DNA of 64,000 nt from Phormidium tenue FACHB-886 (GTDB lineage: Bacteria; Cyanobacteriota; Cyanobacteriia; Elainellales; Elainellaceae): positions 1 through 64,000 of the forward strand of contig NZ_JACXWX010000009.1 of the NCBI RefSeq assembly GCF_014764505.1, read 5' to 3'. Positions within the stretch are counted from its first letter, which is position 1; each line of letters begins with the position of its first letter. The notes below the pieces were generated by a model. That model made no database searches. It saw only the letters and a list, made by a program, of their open reading frames with translations, and was not told where the DNA came from. Positions 37,780-45,627 of this stretch are shown here, in pieces. Both the position numbers and the translations under genes were made by a program.

Positions 37780-38904
37780 CTCTCATGCCTCAATGAATAC
37801 TAACGATAATTTTTACCAGGGACTGCTTGCAGCACACCAGACAGTAGACTCTATAAAGAGTGCCGAAAGCGATTCATATCACACTCTTGGTAGCTCAAAG
37901 TTAAATGAACAGAAACTCGTCAACTTTGAATCCCACTTCTTGCTAATAGCAGGTAATAAGTGTATTCACAAAACTTCTTATAGAAGCTCTCTGCATAAAA
38001 CAAACGCTAACTAAAAATCTCTCTCCATTAGCACTTGGGGATGCAACCTTTTCAACTTAACTTCACTATCAATTTTGCCCAGAGCAAGCTGACTTTTTAG
38101 ACCACTACATCAAGGCTTTACACGATGCTCATCAATCCAGCAATCTTCTACGAAGAGATTGTAAAATCGCTATCGATCGCCGAGCTTTATCTGATAGGGT
38201 AAACGTACGCTACATCCTAAAATCAATCAAAAAATAGAGCGTTCAAAATCAAGAATAACATTCTCTCTTAAATTTATTCCATGGAGGTTTCGTTAATTTA
38301 TCAAAGCTCTTAAAAGGTCCATTCCCTAATTAAAAATTAATGCTTCCTTAAACCAGTTTTTACTAATTTATGGGTCGACTAAAGCAAAATCTTTCCACTT
38401 CATACTAGCCTCACAGCTAGTTCTAATTCCGCTAATTTTCGACAAAGCCGAACTGTAGCGTTTGCATAATCTAGCTCAGCACCCGTAATCTGATAAGTGT
38501 TCACGGTAAAACTTGCTGTGAATCAAGACATCAGGGTTAAGTTGCATCTGCATTGCACGTTTAGCACATAAGTGTTTACGCCGTTTTACAACTATATAAC
38601 CTTATAGCCTTCTAGCTAAGAGCCTATCCAAAACCCTCGAGCGTAATTGATACATCTCAGATAGGGTGGGTAATGCTTACCCTACAAAATGAGTTTCCAA
38701 GTAAGCTCTAGTTTCAGGGTTAATCGGTGAACTGCTCTATAGCTAGGTTTCAACTCTACATTTGAGCAAAACTTGCCCCTGCTGCTCAGATCACCTAGTT
38801 TACTGCTGTTTGGCAGTTCTGCACTGTCATCCCTCATGCAAGTCTAGTCTTTTACCTAAATTTTATAGAGTTACGTAGCTTCAACTAAAAGCGGTATTGG
38901 ACTT
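37780..38904. other. 1.1-kb gene-free stretch
   Basis: A/T-rich region between divergent genes without a supported reading frame. GGGTAATGCTTACCC at 38668-38682 (within AGGGTGGGTAATGCTTACCCT) resembles a dispersed palindromic repeat I recall from cyanobacterial genomes. Nothing else is recognised. Confidence 0.4.
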
Positions 38905-38955
38905 TTGGCTACTCAGGGTTTGAATCTTCTATACACTTCTGAATCTCAAACGAAG

Positions 38956-40185
38956 ATGGTTTACCTCTCCTCTGAAAATGTGGCTTCTAGCAACAAAGCC
39001 TTTGGCTTCAGTCCAGTTGTTTCAGCTGTCTGTGTTCCCAACGAAACAGTCTTTAATGTTCCCTTTAATAAACCTCTAATTACTCATCGCGAACTAGAGT
39101 GCATTAGCGAGGCAATCGCTAATGGACAGCTCTCTGGTGATGGTGCGTTCACCAAGCGCTGTCAGGCATGGTTTCAGCAACAGATTGGCTGTTACGGCGC
39201 ATTGATGACCCATTCCTGCACAGCAGCCCTGGAAATGGCAGCACTCTTGGCGGATATTCAGCCTGGAGACGAGGTGATTATGCCGTCCTACACCTTCGTC
39301 TCAACCGCCAATGCATTTGTGCTGCGGGGAGCTGTGCCGGTCTTCGTTGATATTCGTCCAGATACGCTGAACCTTGATGAGACTAAGATAGAAGCGGCTA
39401 TTACATCTCGTACTAAGGCGATCGCACCCGTTCATTATGCAGGCGTAAGCTGCAACATGGAGGTAATAAAGGCAATTGCCGATAAATATCACCTATTTAT
39501 TATTGAAGATGCCGCTCAAGCAATCCAAGCCAGTTATAAAGGAAAGCCCGTCGGCAGCATGGGACATTTGGCAGCGCTCAGCTTTCACCAGACTAAGAAT
39601 ATCGTTTCAGGTGAGGGTGGCGCACTGCTGATTAATGATCCACAGCTAATGGAGCGTGCCGAAATCATCCGCGAGAAGGGAACGAACCGCAGCAAATACT
39701 TTCGAGGTGAAGTAGACAAGTACACCTGGGTCGATGTGGGTTCGTCTTTCTTACCCAGTGATATTATTTCTGCACTGCTGTGGGCACAGCTTGAGCAAGC
39801 CGACTACATCCAACAGCGGCGGCACGAGATTTGGCAGCATTATCACGAAGCATTTGCAGAACTGGAAGCTCTGCAAATTGTGCGCCGCCCGATTATTCCA
39901 GCAGACTGTCAGCACAATGCTCATATCTACTATTTGCTGCTGCAAGATCTGGAAACGCGCACAGCAATGCTGGCTTACCTCAAGTCCAGGGGAGTGCAGG
40001 CAACTTTTCACTATGTGCCGCTGCACAGTGCTCCAGCAGGGATGCAGTACGGGCGCACTGCGGGCAGCATGACAGTAACAGACGATTTGAGCGATCGCTT
40101 ACTCAGGTTGCCACTTGGAGCGGGAACAACACTTCATGAAGCGGAGTATGTTATCTCAGTCGTCAATGACTTTTTGCAAGCATAG
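38956..40185 (+). CDS. dTDP-4-amino-4,6-dideoxygalactose transaminase (WecE/RffA-like)
   Basis: About 409 residues. From residue about 35 the sequence follows WecE closely: GDGAFTKRCQAWF, HSCTAALEMAALLADIQPGD, EVIMPSYTFVSTANAFVLRG, IIEDAAQAIQASYKG, the PLP lysine in SFHQTKNIVSGEGG, and REKGTNRSKYFRGEVDKYTW. It uses glutamate to aminate dTDP-4-keto-6-deoxyglucose, yielding an aminosugar for surface glycans. The 30-odd residues before the WecE-like start are extra, so the start (ATG 38956, or TTG 38905) is uncertain. No partner sugar-nucleotide genes are adjacent. Confidence 0.9.
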   Translation: MVYLSSENVASSNKAFGFSPVVSAVCVPNETVFNVPFNKPLITHRELECISEAIANGQLSGDGAFTKRCQAWFQQQIGCYGALMTHSCTAALEMAALLADIQPGDEVIMPSYTFVSTANAFVLRGAVPVFVDIRPDTLNLDETKIEAAITSRTKAIAPVHYAGVSCNMEVIKAIADKYHLFIIEDAAQAIQASYKGKPVGSMGHLAALSFHQTKNIVSGEGGALLINDPQLMERAEIIREKGTNRSKYFRGEVDKYTWVDVGSSFLPSDIISALLWAQLEQADYIQQRRHEIWQHYHEAFAELEALQIVRRPIIPADCQHNAHIYYLLLQDLETRTAMLAYLKSRGVQATFHYVPLHSAPAGMQYGRTAGSMTVTDDLSDRLLRLPLGAGTTLHEAEYVISVVNDFLQA

Positions 40186-40225
40186 CGCTCTGCTCTGTTG
40201 AAACACTGAAATTTGAGCTGTTGCT

Positions 40226-40255
40226 GGAGCCTGGAGAAAAACAGGCTCCAATTTT
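40226..40255 (+). terminator. Terminator of the transaminase gene
   Basis: GGAGCCTG (40226-40233) pairs perfectly with CAGGCTCC (40242-40249), followed by AATTTTG. It lies 40 bases after the stop at 40185. Confidence 0.75.
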
Positions 40256-40284
40256 GTTTGCGGGTATCAGCGCTGCTTCTGAGT

Positions 40285-40659
40285 TTAACTAGTCACAACT
40301 GGCGTTTGTTGAGCCAAACGATTTTTGAGATCTGCCATCAGGTCATCCTGGTTGCGATGTGCCTCCCAAACTCCAGAATGGCTGCGATCGATATTCCAGT
40401 CACCCTGCATAAAATTGGCATCTTCTGATAAAGTGCCGCTATAACGAATAGCTCGATGAGTGCCGGTCAGATATTGCTTTGTAAATCGAATGCTGCGCCC
40501 GATTAGCTCTCCAGTAATTTGGGCTTCTCCTAGTAGGTTATCGTCCAGAATTCTGCCGCTAAATGAATTGCCGCCCTGTACCAAAGTTGCTTCAAAGCGT
40601 GTCGGCGATCCATCTTGCCAGTAGGTTCCTAACCAAGTTCCACTTAGATCTGCTGCCAT
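40285..40659 (-). CDS. Small conserved protein, predicted beta-barrel, unknown
   Basis: 124 residues. The sequence alternates short beta strands with glycine turns (LSGTWLGTYWQDGSPTRFEA, NSFSGRILDDNLLGEAQI, IRYSGTLSEDANFMQGDW) and ends in a polar helix. The repeated SG/GT-W pattern suggests a small up-and-down barrel of the avidin or lipocalin kind, but no family is assigned. An excellent ribosome site AGGAGG lies 6 bases before the ATG. It is separated from the upstream MBL gene by about 110 bases. Confidence 0.75.
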   Translation of the reverse strand: MAADLSGTWLGTYWQDGSPTRFEATLVQGGNSFSGRILDDNLLGEAQITGELIGRSIRFTKQYLTGTHRAIRYSGTLSEDANFMQGDWNIDRSHSGVWEAHRNQDDLMADLKNRLAQQTPVVTS

Positions 40660-40771
40660 TAAATCCTCCTAAGAGAAAGGGGATGTGCTTTAGATAGACT
40701 AGACACAGCGTCAATTTTTGAGAACAAGATTCTTCCGTCTCAAAAGATTGACAACAGAGGTAAAATGTCCT

Positions 40772-41647
40772 CTAGCTTCCTTTATCCATCCAGGCTAAAC
40801 ATTGCTGCATCTGCTGATGCATCGTATCCCGATCGCTATGGAAGCGGCGACCGTGACCGGGCAGCACCCATTCAAAAGAGTAGTCTGCTAGCTTGTGCAT
40901 GGATCTTACCAATTCATCCCAGGAGTACCAGCAGGCAGTGCGGAAGGCAAAAAGATGGTTGAGATCGGGCGACCAGGCCAGATGATCGCCTGTGAAGAGG
41001 AACTGCTCAGCGTACAGTAGAACGGTATGTCCTTTAGTATGACCGGGAACAGGAATGATCAGCAGGTCAGGCGCTAGCTGTACAGGGTCAGTGCCAGAGA
41101 GTTTAATTTCTACGTTGCGAGTGCTGCCATTAATTTCGTCAGCATGGAGGATGCGATCGCAGCCAAAATGCTGCTGAAATTTTTGGTGATCTGCGACATC
41201 ATCCCGATGAGTCAAATATAGATAACGAACGCCGCCCAATCCCTCAATTCGCTTGACCAAAGGAGGCGCGAACCGGGGTGAGTCGACCAAGACGTTTCCG
41301 TTGTCCCGACGGATGAGGTAACTTGCTGCTCCAAAAGAGTTTTCAGCATGATAGCCGCAGTGATAAACGCGATCGGCAATTGGGATCGGAAAAGTTTCTT
41401 GCGCCCGTTTAATATCTGTTGGCTTTTCGACAGTGCCAATGGAAGCAGTTGGACAAGAGAGCAAAGCCTGCATTGCGTGTAACCGCTCGGCTGGATCAGT
41501 TGGCTGGTGATAGACGGCAGATTGATCGCCCACGTCACAAAAGACCTCAGGAGCCATCCAGCGGCAGGTATCACAGTCGATGCAGGTGTGATCGACATAA
41601 AAATCACCGTCTACGTTTTCTGGTCGTCGCTGCTTAAGGCTTGCCAT
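40772..41647 (-). CDS. Ferredoxin-domain metallo-beta-lactamase-fold protein
   Basis: 291 residues. Residues about 15-70 form a single-cluster ferredoxin: C-x2-C-x2-C in TCIDCDTCRWMAP, with the fourth Cys in LLSCPTASIG. The rest is a metallo-beta-lactamase fold with VPGHTKGHTVLLY, LFTGDHLAW and VLPGHGRRF. The usual H-x-H-x-D-H metal motif is replaced by THRDDVADH. Similar fusions are known from cyanobacteria and plants, with no agreed substrate. The ATG at 41647 has GGAGG 5 bases upstream. It is the third gene of a probable operon, 24 bases after the nuclease gene. Confidence 0.88.
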   Translation of the reverse strand: MASLKQRRPENVDGDFYVDHTCIDCDTCRWMAPEVFCDVGDQSAVYHQPTDPAERLHAMQALLSCPTASIGTVEKPTDIKRAQETFPIPIADRVYHCGYHAENSFGAASYLIRRDNGNVLVDSPRFAPPLVKRIEGLGGVRYLYLTHRDDVADHQKFQQHFGCDRILHADEINGSTRNVEIKLSGTDPVQLAPDLLIIPVPGHTKGHTVLLYAEQFLFTGDHLAWSPDLNHLFAFRTACWYSWDELVRSMHKLADYSFEWVLPGHGRRFHSDRDTMHQQMQQCLAWMDKGS

Positions 41648-41671
41648 TGCCACCTCCCCAAAACAATTTTG

Positions 41672-42460
41672 CTAAAGGTTGATTTCCTGGATTTCTTCCA
41701 GGGTAGCAACTGGCTCTGAGCGATTGCCTCCCTGATTGCGCTGGCACCGTGGCGCAAAGGAGCAGGTGTCACAGGTAGGTGAAGATAAAGCAACTTGGGG
41801 AAAGGACTCTGCATAGGTTTGATAGCGATCTAGGTAGTTTGTCAGCCGGCAGAGCAGTCCATCAAGGTCTTGAGCAATTTGCTGATGTCGTTCTTGGGTA
41901 TAGGTGAACGTGAGCGATTGCGGCTGAGGCGCGTGTCCAGATTTTGCCTGGACAAACCAGTAGGTCATCGAAATTTGCTCAGGAAAGTAAGTGCTCGTTT
42001 CTGCCAGCAGAAAAAGATAAAGGCAGGTTTGCCAGTGCTGAGCAAGTTGGTGAGAAGTTTGGGGACGAGCATAAGTTTTCCAGTCAAGGATTTGAGCTTG
42101 CTGCTCGTTGAGAATCAGCAGATCGTAGATTGCAGTTAGTAAATAGCCGTTGAGCTTTAGAGTGCGACGGTGTTCGCTTTGGCGAAAGACGGTTGGATCG
42201 CCTTGAAAGAGGGCTGGAGCAGCTTGGGCAATCGCCTCGATCGCCTGATAGAGCAACTCCTCCTCAGGGTCATTAGCCTGAGTGGCTTCTAGTAAACCCA
42301 GTTCGCGCTGCTGCATCAGCAGATGGAAGCGATTGCCCCAATTTAAGCGGGCTTGCTGCTCGGCGGCGATCGGCAAATTGAGCTGATCTATATAGAGATG
42401 CTGAAATTTGCGAGGACAGGCAGCAAACAGGTTAAGCAATCCTTGCGACAGGTGAAGCAT
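41672..42460 (-). CDS. RecB-family PD-(D/E)XK nuclease
   Basis: 262 residues. The PD-(D/E)XK core is seen as AIYDLLILNEQQ followed by AQILDWKTYARPQT (the D-x-K of motif III) and the helix WQTCLYLFLLAE. A C-terminal cysteine cluster, TCDTCSFAPRC, with an earlier Cys in the N-terminal helix (LFAACPRKFQHLY), matches the iron-sulfur staple of AddB/Cas4-type nucleases. There is no helicase or CRISPR neighbour, so it is probably a stand-alone DNA repair nuclease. It lies between the fibrillin and MBL genes with gaps of 31 and 24 bases. Confidence 0.85.
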   Translation of the reverse strand: MLHLSQGLLNLFAACPRKFQHLYIDQLNLPIAAEQQARLNWGNRFHLLMQQRELGLLEATQANDPEEELLYQAIEAIAQAAPALFQGDPTVFRQSEHRRTLKLNGYLLTAIYDLLILNEQQAQILDWKTYARPQTSHQLAQHWQTCLYLFLLAETSTYFPEQISMTYWFVQAKSGHAPQPQSLTFTYTQERHQQIAQDLDGLLCRLTNYLDRYQTYAESFPQVALSSPTCDTCSFAPRCQRNQGGNRSEPVATLEEIQEINL

Positions 42461-42491
42461 AAGAGCAACGTAAATTTCGTTACTCTGAAGC

Positions 42492-43079
42492 CTACTTCAC
42501 TTTCGTCAAGACGAATACATTTCCTTCATTACCTCGCCCAATTCGCATGTCGTCATCTAAGTAAGTAATGTCCAGCCAGCCCCGCTGTTCTCGGTTAGTG
42601 ATGCTGAAGTCGATCGCCCAAAACTTTTCGCCTGCCTCGATCTGTTGGACAAAGGCATCGGGTGATTGGTAGCCCACCAGCCGCTGTAAGCCAATGATCG
42701 AGCGTTCAAAGTTGACCTTGACTCGACGTTCAGAGGTTGGCTCCAATGTGGCTGCGACGCTAATTAGCCCCTCAAGATAAGGAAAACCGTAAATCTCCGC
42801 GATATTGTAGATGCGAGCAGCTTCGAGGTGCACATATTGATAGATTTGCCCGAGCTTCAAGAACGGGAAGCGATCAATACCCAAGAGTTCTTGACTACTG
42901 GTATAAAGCAATCGCCAGTTGCCGTTTAGCCGATCGATCGCTTCTAGCGGACGGGGCGTCGGGTTGTGATCTTCTAATTGAGCGATGGCGACCAGCACCG
43001 CTTGACGCTCGGCTTCAGTTGCCAACAGCCCCCGATTTTTACCGGCGATCGCTTCTAATAAGCCTGTCTTAGCCAGCAT
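42492..43079 (-). CDS. PAP/fibrillin (plastoglobulin) family protein
   Basis: 195 residues, the size of a single fibrillin domain. The conserved N-terminal pattern LNGNWRLLYTSSQELLGI, the middle section IYQYVHLEAARIYNIAEI and the C-terminal WLDITYLDDDMRIGRGNEGN with FVLTKV are diagnostic. These lipocalin-like proteins associate with thylakoid lipid bodies and affect photosystem protection and quinone homeostasis. It is the first gene of a probable three-gene operon with the nuclease and MBL genes. Confidence 0.93.
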   Translation of the reverse strand: MLAKTGLLEAIAGKNRGLLATEAERQAVLVAIAQLEDHNPTPRPLEAIDRLNGNWRLLYTSSQELLGIDRFPFLKLGQIYQYVHLEAARIYNIAEIYGFPYLEGLISVAATLEPTSERRVKVNFERSIIGLQRLVGYQSPDAFVQQIEAGEKFWAIDFSITNREQRGWLDITYLDDDMRIGRGNEGNVFVLTKVK

Positions 43080-43346
43080 TTTTGCTCATCTCCACATACA
43101 CTAGAAATAGACTGTAAAGATAAAAACTGTGAAGCAGGGATACAGAAGAATCCGTTTTGGAACTTTCTGCTGTACTTCCCCGACTTTGAAGCTTGACACA
43201 AAGAGAAAAGTGAGATACCACTATTCGGTGTCAGCTACTCAAAGTTAGCCCCATAGCAAAGCAACTAAGCTAGCGGGGTAATCTGAGTGGAGGTTATGCC
43301 TGCACAGCTCATTGACAGGTTCGATCGTTCATTTTTCAGACTAAAC

Positions 43347-43583
43347 ATGCACAATCCTGCACTATACGAAATTCCCCGAAATCAAGCGGCTCCCGTCATT
43401 CCGCCGCAGCGGGATGCTTCTATTCTAGATTGGTTGGAAGGAACGGGTCGTTTGTTAGAGCGCGACTCTGGCGTATTTGACTACCGCGATGATGAAGCAG
43501 AGATCAATGACCTGATGGGAAGTGAAGATAATTCGTTTGAGCCAGATGATGACGACGATGATTCTCTTGAGTTAGATGATTGA
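43347..43583 (+). CDS. DUF3134 family protein
   Basis: 78 residues from the ATG at 43347. The core NPALYEIPRNQAAPVIPPQR and SILDWLEGTGRLLERD matches the cyanobacterial DUF3134 family. The C-terminal half is a highly acidic tail (runs of Asp and Glu ending DDDDDSLELDD). In-frame upstream starts exist (ATG 43296 just behind GGAGG, GTG 43287), but the family begins at the Met-x-Asn-Pro position. Function unknown. Confidence 0.82.
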   Translation: MHNPALYEIPRNQAAPVIPPQRDASILDWLEGTGRLLERDSGVFDYRDDEAEINDLMGSEDNSFEPDDDDDDSLELDD

Positions 43584-43748
43584 TCTTCACAAATTCTTCA
43601 TATAGAATTTGCTCGGAATGGCTGAAATAAGTTGGGTAAGTTGAGCTATCATTTGCTCCAATTTAAGTCACAGCTTTTTAAAACGGCTACTTTCCGAATT
43701 AGGGTTCTATGCCCTTGTAGTGTGTGGTGTGGAGTGGAGTGGGTTAAC

Positions 43749-44843
43749 GTGGATGCCAAATTGATTCCCGATCGACCGGTTGGCTTGACAGGCAACCTTT
43801 TGTTTCTAACACTGAGCGCTGGACTCAGTATTGCAGCTCTGGTGCTGGACTGGTTTGCAGAGCGCTCGCTGTTATCTGGGGTGAACCTGGCGCTGCCGCT
43901 GGTGATGTCTGGGCTGCTAGCAGCCGGTGCAGGTCAATGGGTTGTGCCCATTCTGCGCCAGCTTAAGGCAGGGCAGATAATTCGGCAGGATGGACCACAG
44001 GCTCACCTGAAGAAGGCAGGAACGCCAACGATGGGTGGAGTCTTCTTTATTCCGGTGGCAGTCGCAGTCGCGCTGCTGTGGACGCAGTTCTCCCCCAATG
44101 TTGTGGCGGTTTCGGCGCTAACCTTAGCCTATGGGGCGATCGGCTGGCTGGACGATTGGCAGATTTTGCGGCGTAAGTCGAACAAAGGCATTTCCCCCCG
44201 CATGAAGCTAGCCCTTCAGATCTTATTTAGCGTTCTGTTCTGTGGCTGGTTGTACTTTACGCAGTCTGTTGAGATTACAACGCTGATTCTACCGTTTGGC
44301 TTAGTGTTGCCGTTGGGTGTGTTGTTCTGGCTGCTAGCTGGCTTTGTCCTGGTAGCAGAAAGTAATGCAACTAATTTGACAGATGGGCTAGATGGTCTGG
44401 CAGGTGGAACGGCAGCGATCGCACTGCTGGGTTTAGGAGCGCTTGTTGCGCCCACTGCTCCAGAGCTAATGATTTTCTGTGCCTGCTTGAGTGGCAGCTG
44501 TCTTGGTTTTCTAGCTCACAACCACAATCCTGCGCGGGTTTTCATGGGCGATACAGGCTCGTTGGCGCTAGGGGGTGCTTTGGCGGCAGTGGCACTGCTT
44601 AGCCATTCGCTGTTTGGTCTACTGATCTTGAGCGGTGTTTTCCTGGCAGAAACGCTATCGGTAATTGCTCAGGTTGCCTACTATAAGGCAACGAAAGATG
44701 GCAATGGCATTGGCAAACGTTTGTTTAAGATGGCTCCGCTCCACCACCATTTTGAGCTAACGGGCTGGTCAGAGACTCAAGTTGTTTCCCGGTTTTACTT
44801 AATTGGGGGTTTGCTGGCTGTGGCTGGGTTGCTAATTCGCTAA
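43749..44843 (+). CDS. mraY: Phospho-N-acetylmuramoyl-pentapeptide transferase
   Basis: 364 residues from the GTG at 43749, the normal MraY length; an upstream TTG would add 39 non-conserved residues. MraY moves phospho-MurNAc-pentapeptide from UDP to undecaprenyl phosphate, forming lipid I for peptidoglycan. About ten membrane helices are present, with KKAGTPTMGGVFF, LAYGAIGWLDDW, the catalytic NATNLTDGLDGLAGG, FMGDTGSLALGG and MAPLHHHFELTGWSE. No other mur genes are next to it, as is usual in cyanobacteria. A bidirectional terminator follows. Confidence 0.96.
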   Translation: MDAKLIPDRPVGLTGNLLFLTLSAGLSIAALVLDWFAERSLLSGVNLALPLVMSGLLAAGAGQWVVPILRQLKAGQIIRQDGPQAHLKKAGTPTMGGVFFIPVAVAVALLWTQFSPNVVAVSALTLAYGAIGWLDDWQILRRKSNKGISPRMKLALQILFSVLFCGWLYFTQSVEITTLILPFGLVLPLGVLFWLLAGFVLVAESNATNLTDGLDGLAGGTAAIALLGLGALVAPTAPELMIFCACLSGSCLGFLAHNHNPARVFMGDTGSLALGGALAAVALLSHSLFGLLILSGVFLAETLSVIAQVAYYKATKDGNGIGKRLFKMAPLHHHFELTGWSETQVVSRFYLIGGLLAVAGLLIR

Positions 44844-44905
44844 AGCAGCAAGCTCTTTCACAAATTGACAGACCAACTCCCTGGTTTTAGAAAATAATTC
44901 TTGTA

Positions 44906-44939
44906 AAAAGAGGTTGGATGATATCCAACCTCTTTTTTG
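44906..44939. terminator. Bidirectional terminator between mraY and the 67-aa gene
   Basis: AAAAAGAGGTTGGAT (from 44906) pairs perfectly with ATCCAACCTCTTTTTT (to 44939) over a very short loop. It is flanked by A on one side and T on the other, so it works in both directions between the converging genes. Confidence 0.88.
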
Positions 44940-44959
44940 CGAAATTTGACGCTGAATGC

Positions 44960-45163
44960 TTAAAGAGACTTTTCCTTGCCTGTTTCTTCTGGATTAGGCG
45001 AAATCTTGAGGACGGGGAGGCGATCGCCCCGAAAGAGCTCCTCACTAGCTTGACCAAGCTCTGTGAGCAATTCTGCTGCAGCTTTACCACCGATCAAAAT
45101 TAGCAAAACGGGAGCCGTACTAAGACTTAGGAGAATATCTGTTGGAAATTTAGAGCTAGCCAT
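44960..45163 (-). CDS. Small cyanobacterial membrane protein (67 aa)
   Basis: 67 residues with one hydrophobic segment (about 9-30, LLSLSTAPVLLILIGGKAAA), then an amphipathic stretch LLTELGQASEELFRGDRLPV and a polar tail. I recall near-identical small proteins in many cyanobacterial genomes, but with no known function. It converges on mraY and shares its bidirectional terminator. The complementary frame on the plus strand (44918-45103) is a shadow. Confidence 0.8.
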   Translation of the reverse strand: MASSKFPTDILLSLSTAPVLLILIGGKAAAELLTELGQASEELFRGDRLPVLKISPNPEETGKEKSL

Positions 45164-45627
45164 TACTGAAGTATCAACTTAAATAATTCCTCTTTCACTT
45201 TAAAGTTCAAATTCTAAAATGGGTGGCATTAGCGCTTTAAAGTACTTCCGTCATACAGGCTGCATCCATCTCGCAACAGCCATCAGCACTAAGTTTTTGC
45301 AGGTTGCCTCCGAAATGTTTGCAATTCCCTGTTGCAGCGGTAAGAAGTTGGAGAATGAAGGTAAAGCTTTATAACCTTGTGCTAAAAGATCGTTAAAATG
45401 GCGTGAGTCGTTTAGGGTGCGAGTATCCTATAGGCGATCGAGTTGATTCAGGCATTCGAGCAATCGCGATCGAGCAGTTCGATAAATAGAGTTCAACTAA
45501 TCATTCGTTTAATTCGTCAATCAATTCAGTCAGTCTTAGATTGAGTCGGTTTTAGATTGAGTCGGTCTAGCCAATCTAGACAATCAGCATCTCCATCCTT
45601 TAGTGAGCTGAACCGTTACGGTTGCAC
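45164..45627. other. Gene-free stretch with a 16-bp tandem repeat
   Basis: About 460 bases. CTTAGATTGAGTCGGT at 45535-45550 is repeated as TTTAGATTGAGTCGGT at 45551-45566. The promoter and leader of the DUF1574 gene must lie here, as well as that of the minus-strand 67-aa gene. Confidence 0.45.

Noticed and set aside
41672-42460. Considered as Cas4 because of its nuclease core and Cys cluster
   Set aside because: No cas genes or CRISPR repeats anywhere in the window; neighbours are a fibrillin and an MBL protein.
44918-45103. 61-codon plus-strand frame
   Set aside because: Antisense to the 67-aa membrane protein, which has clear cyanobacterial character and a terminator in the right place.
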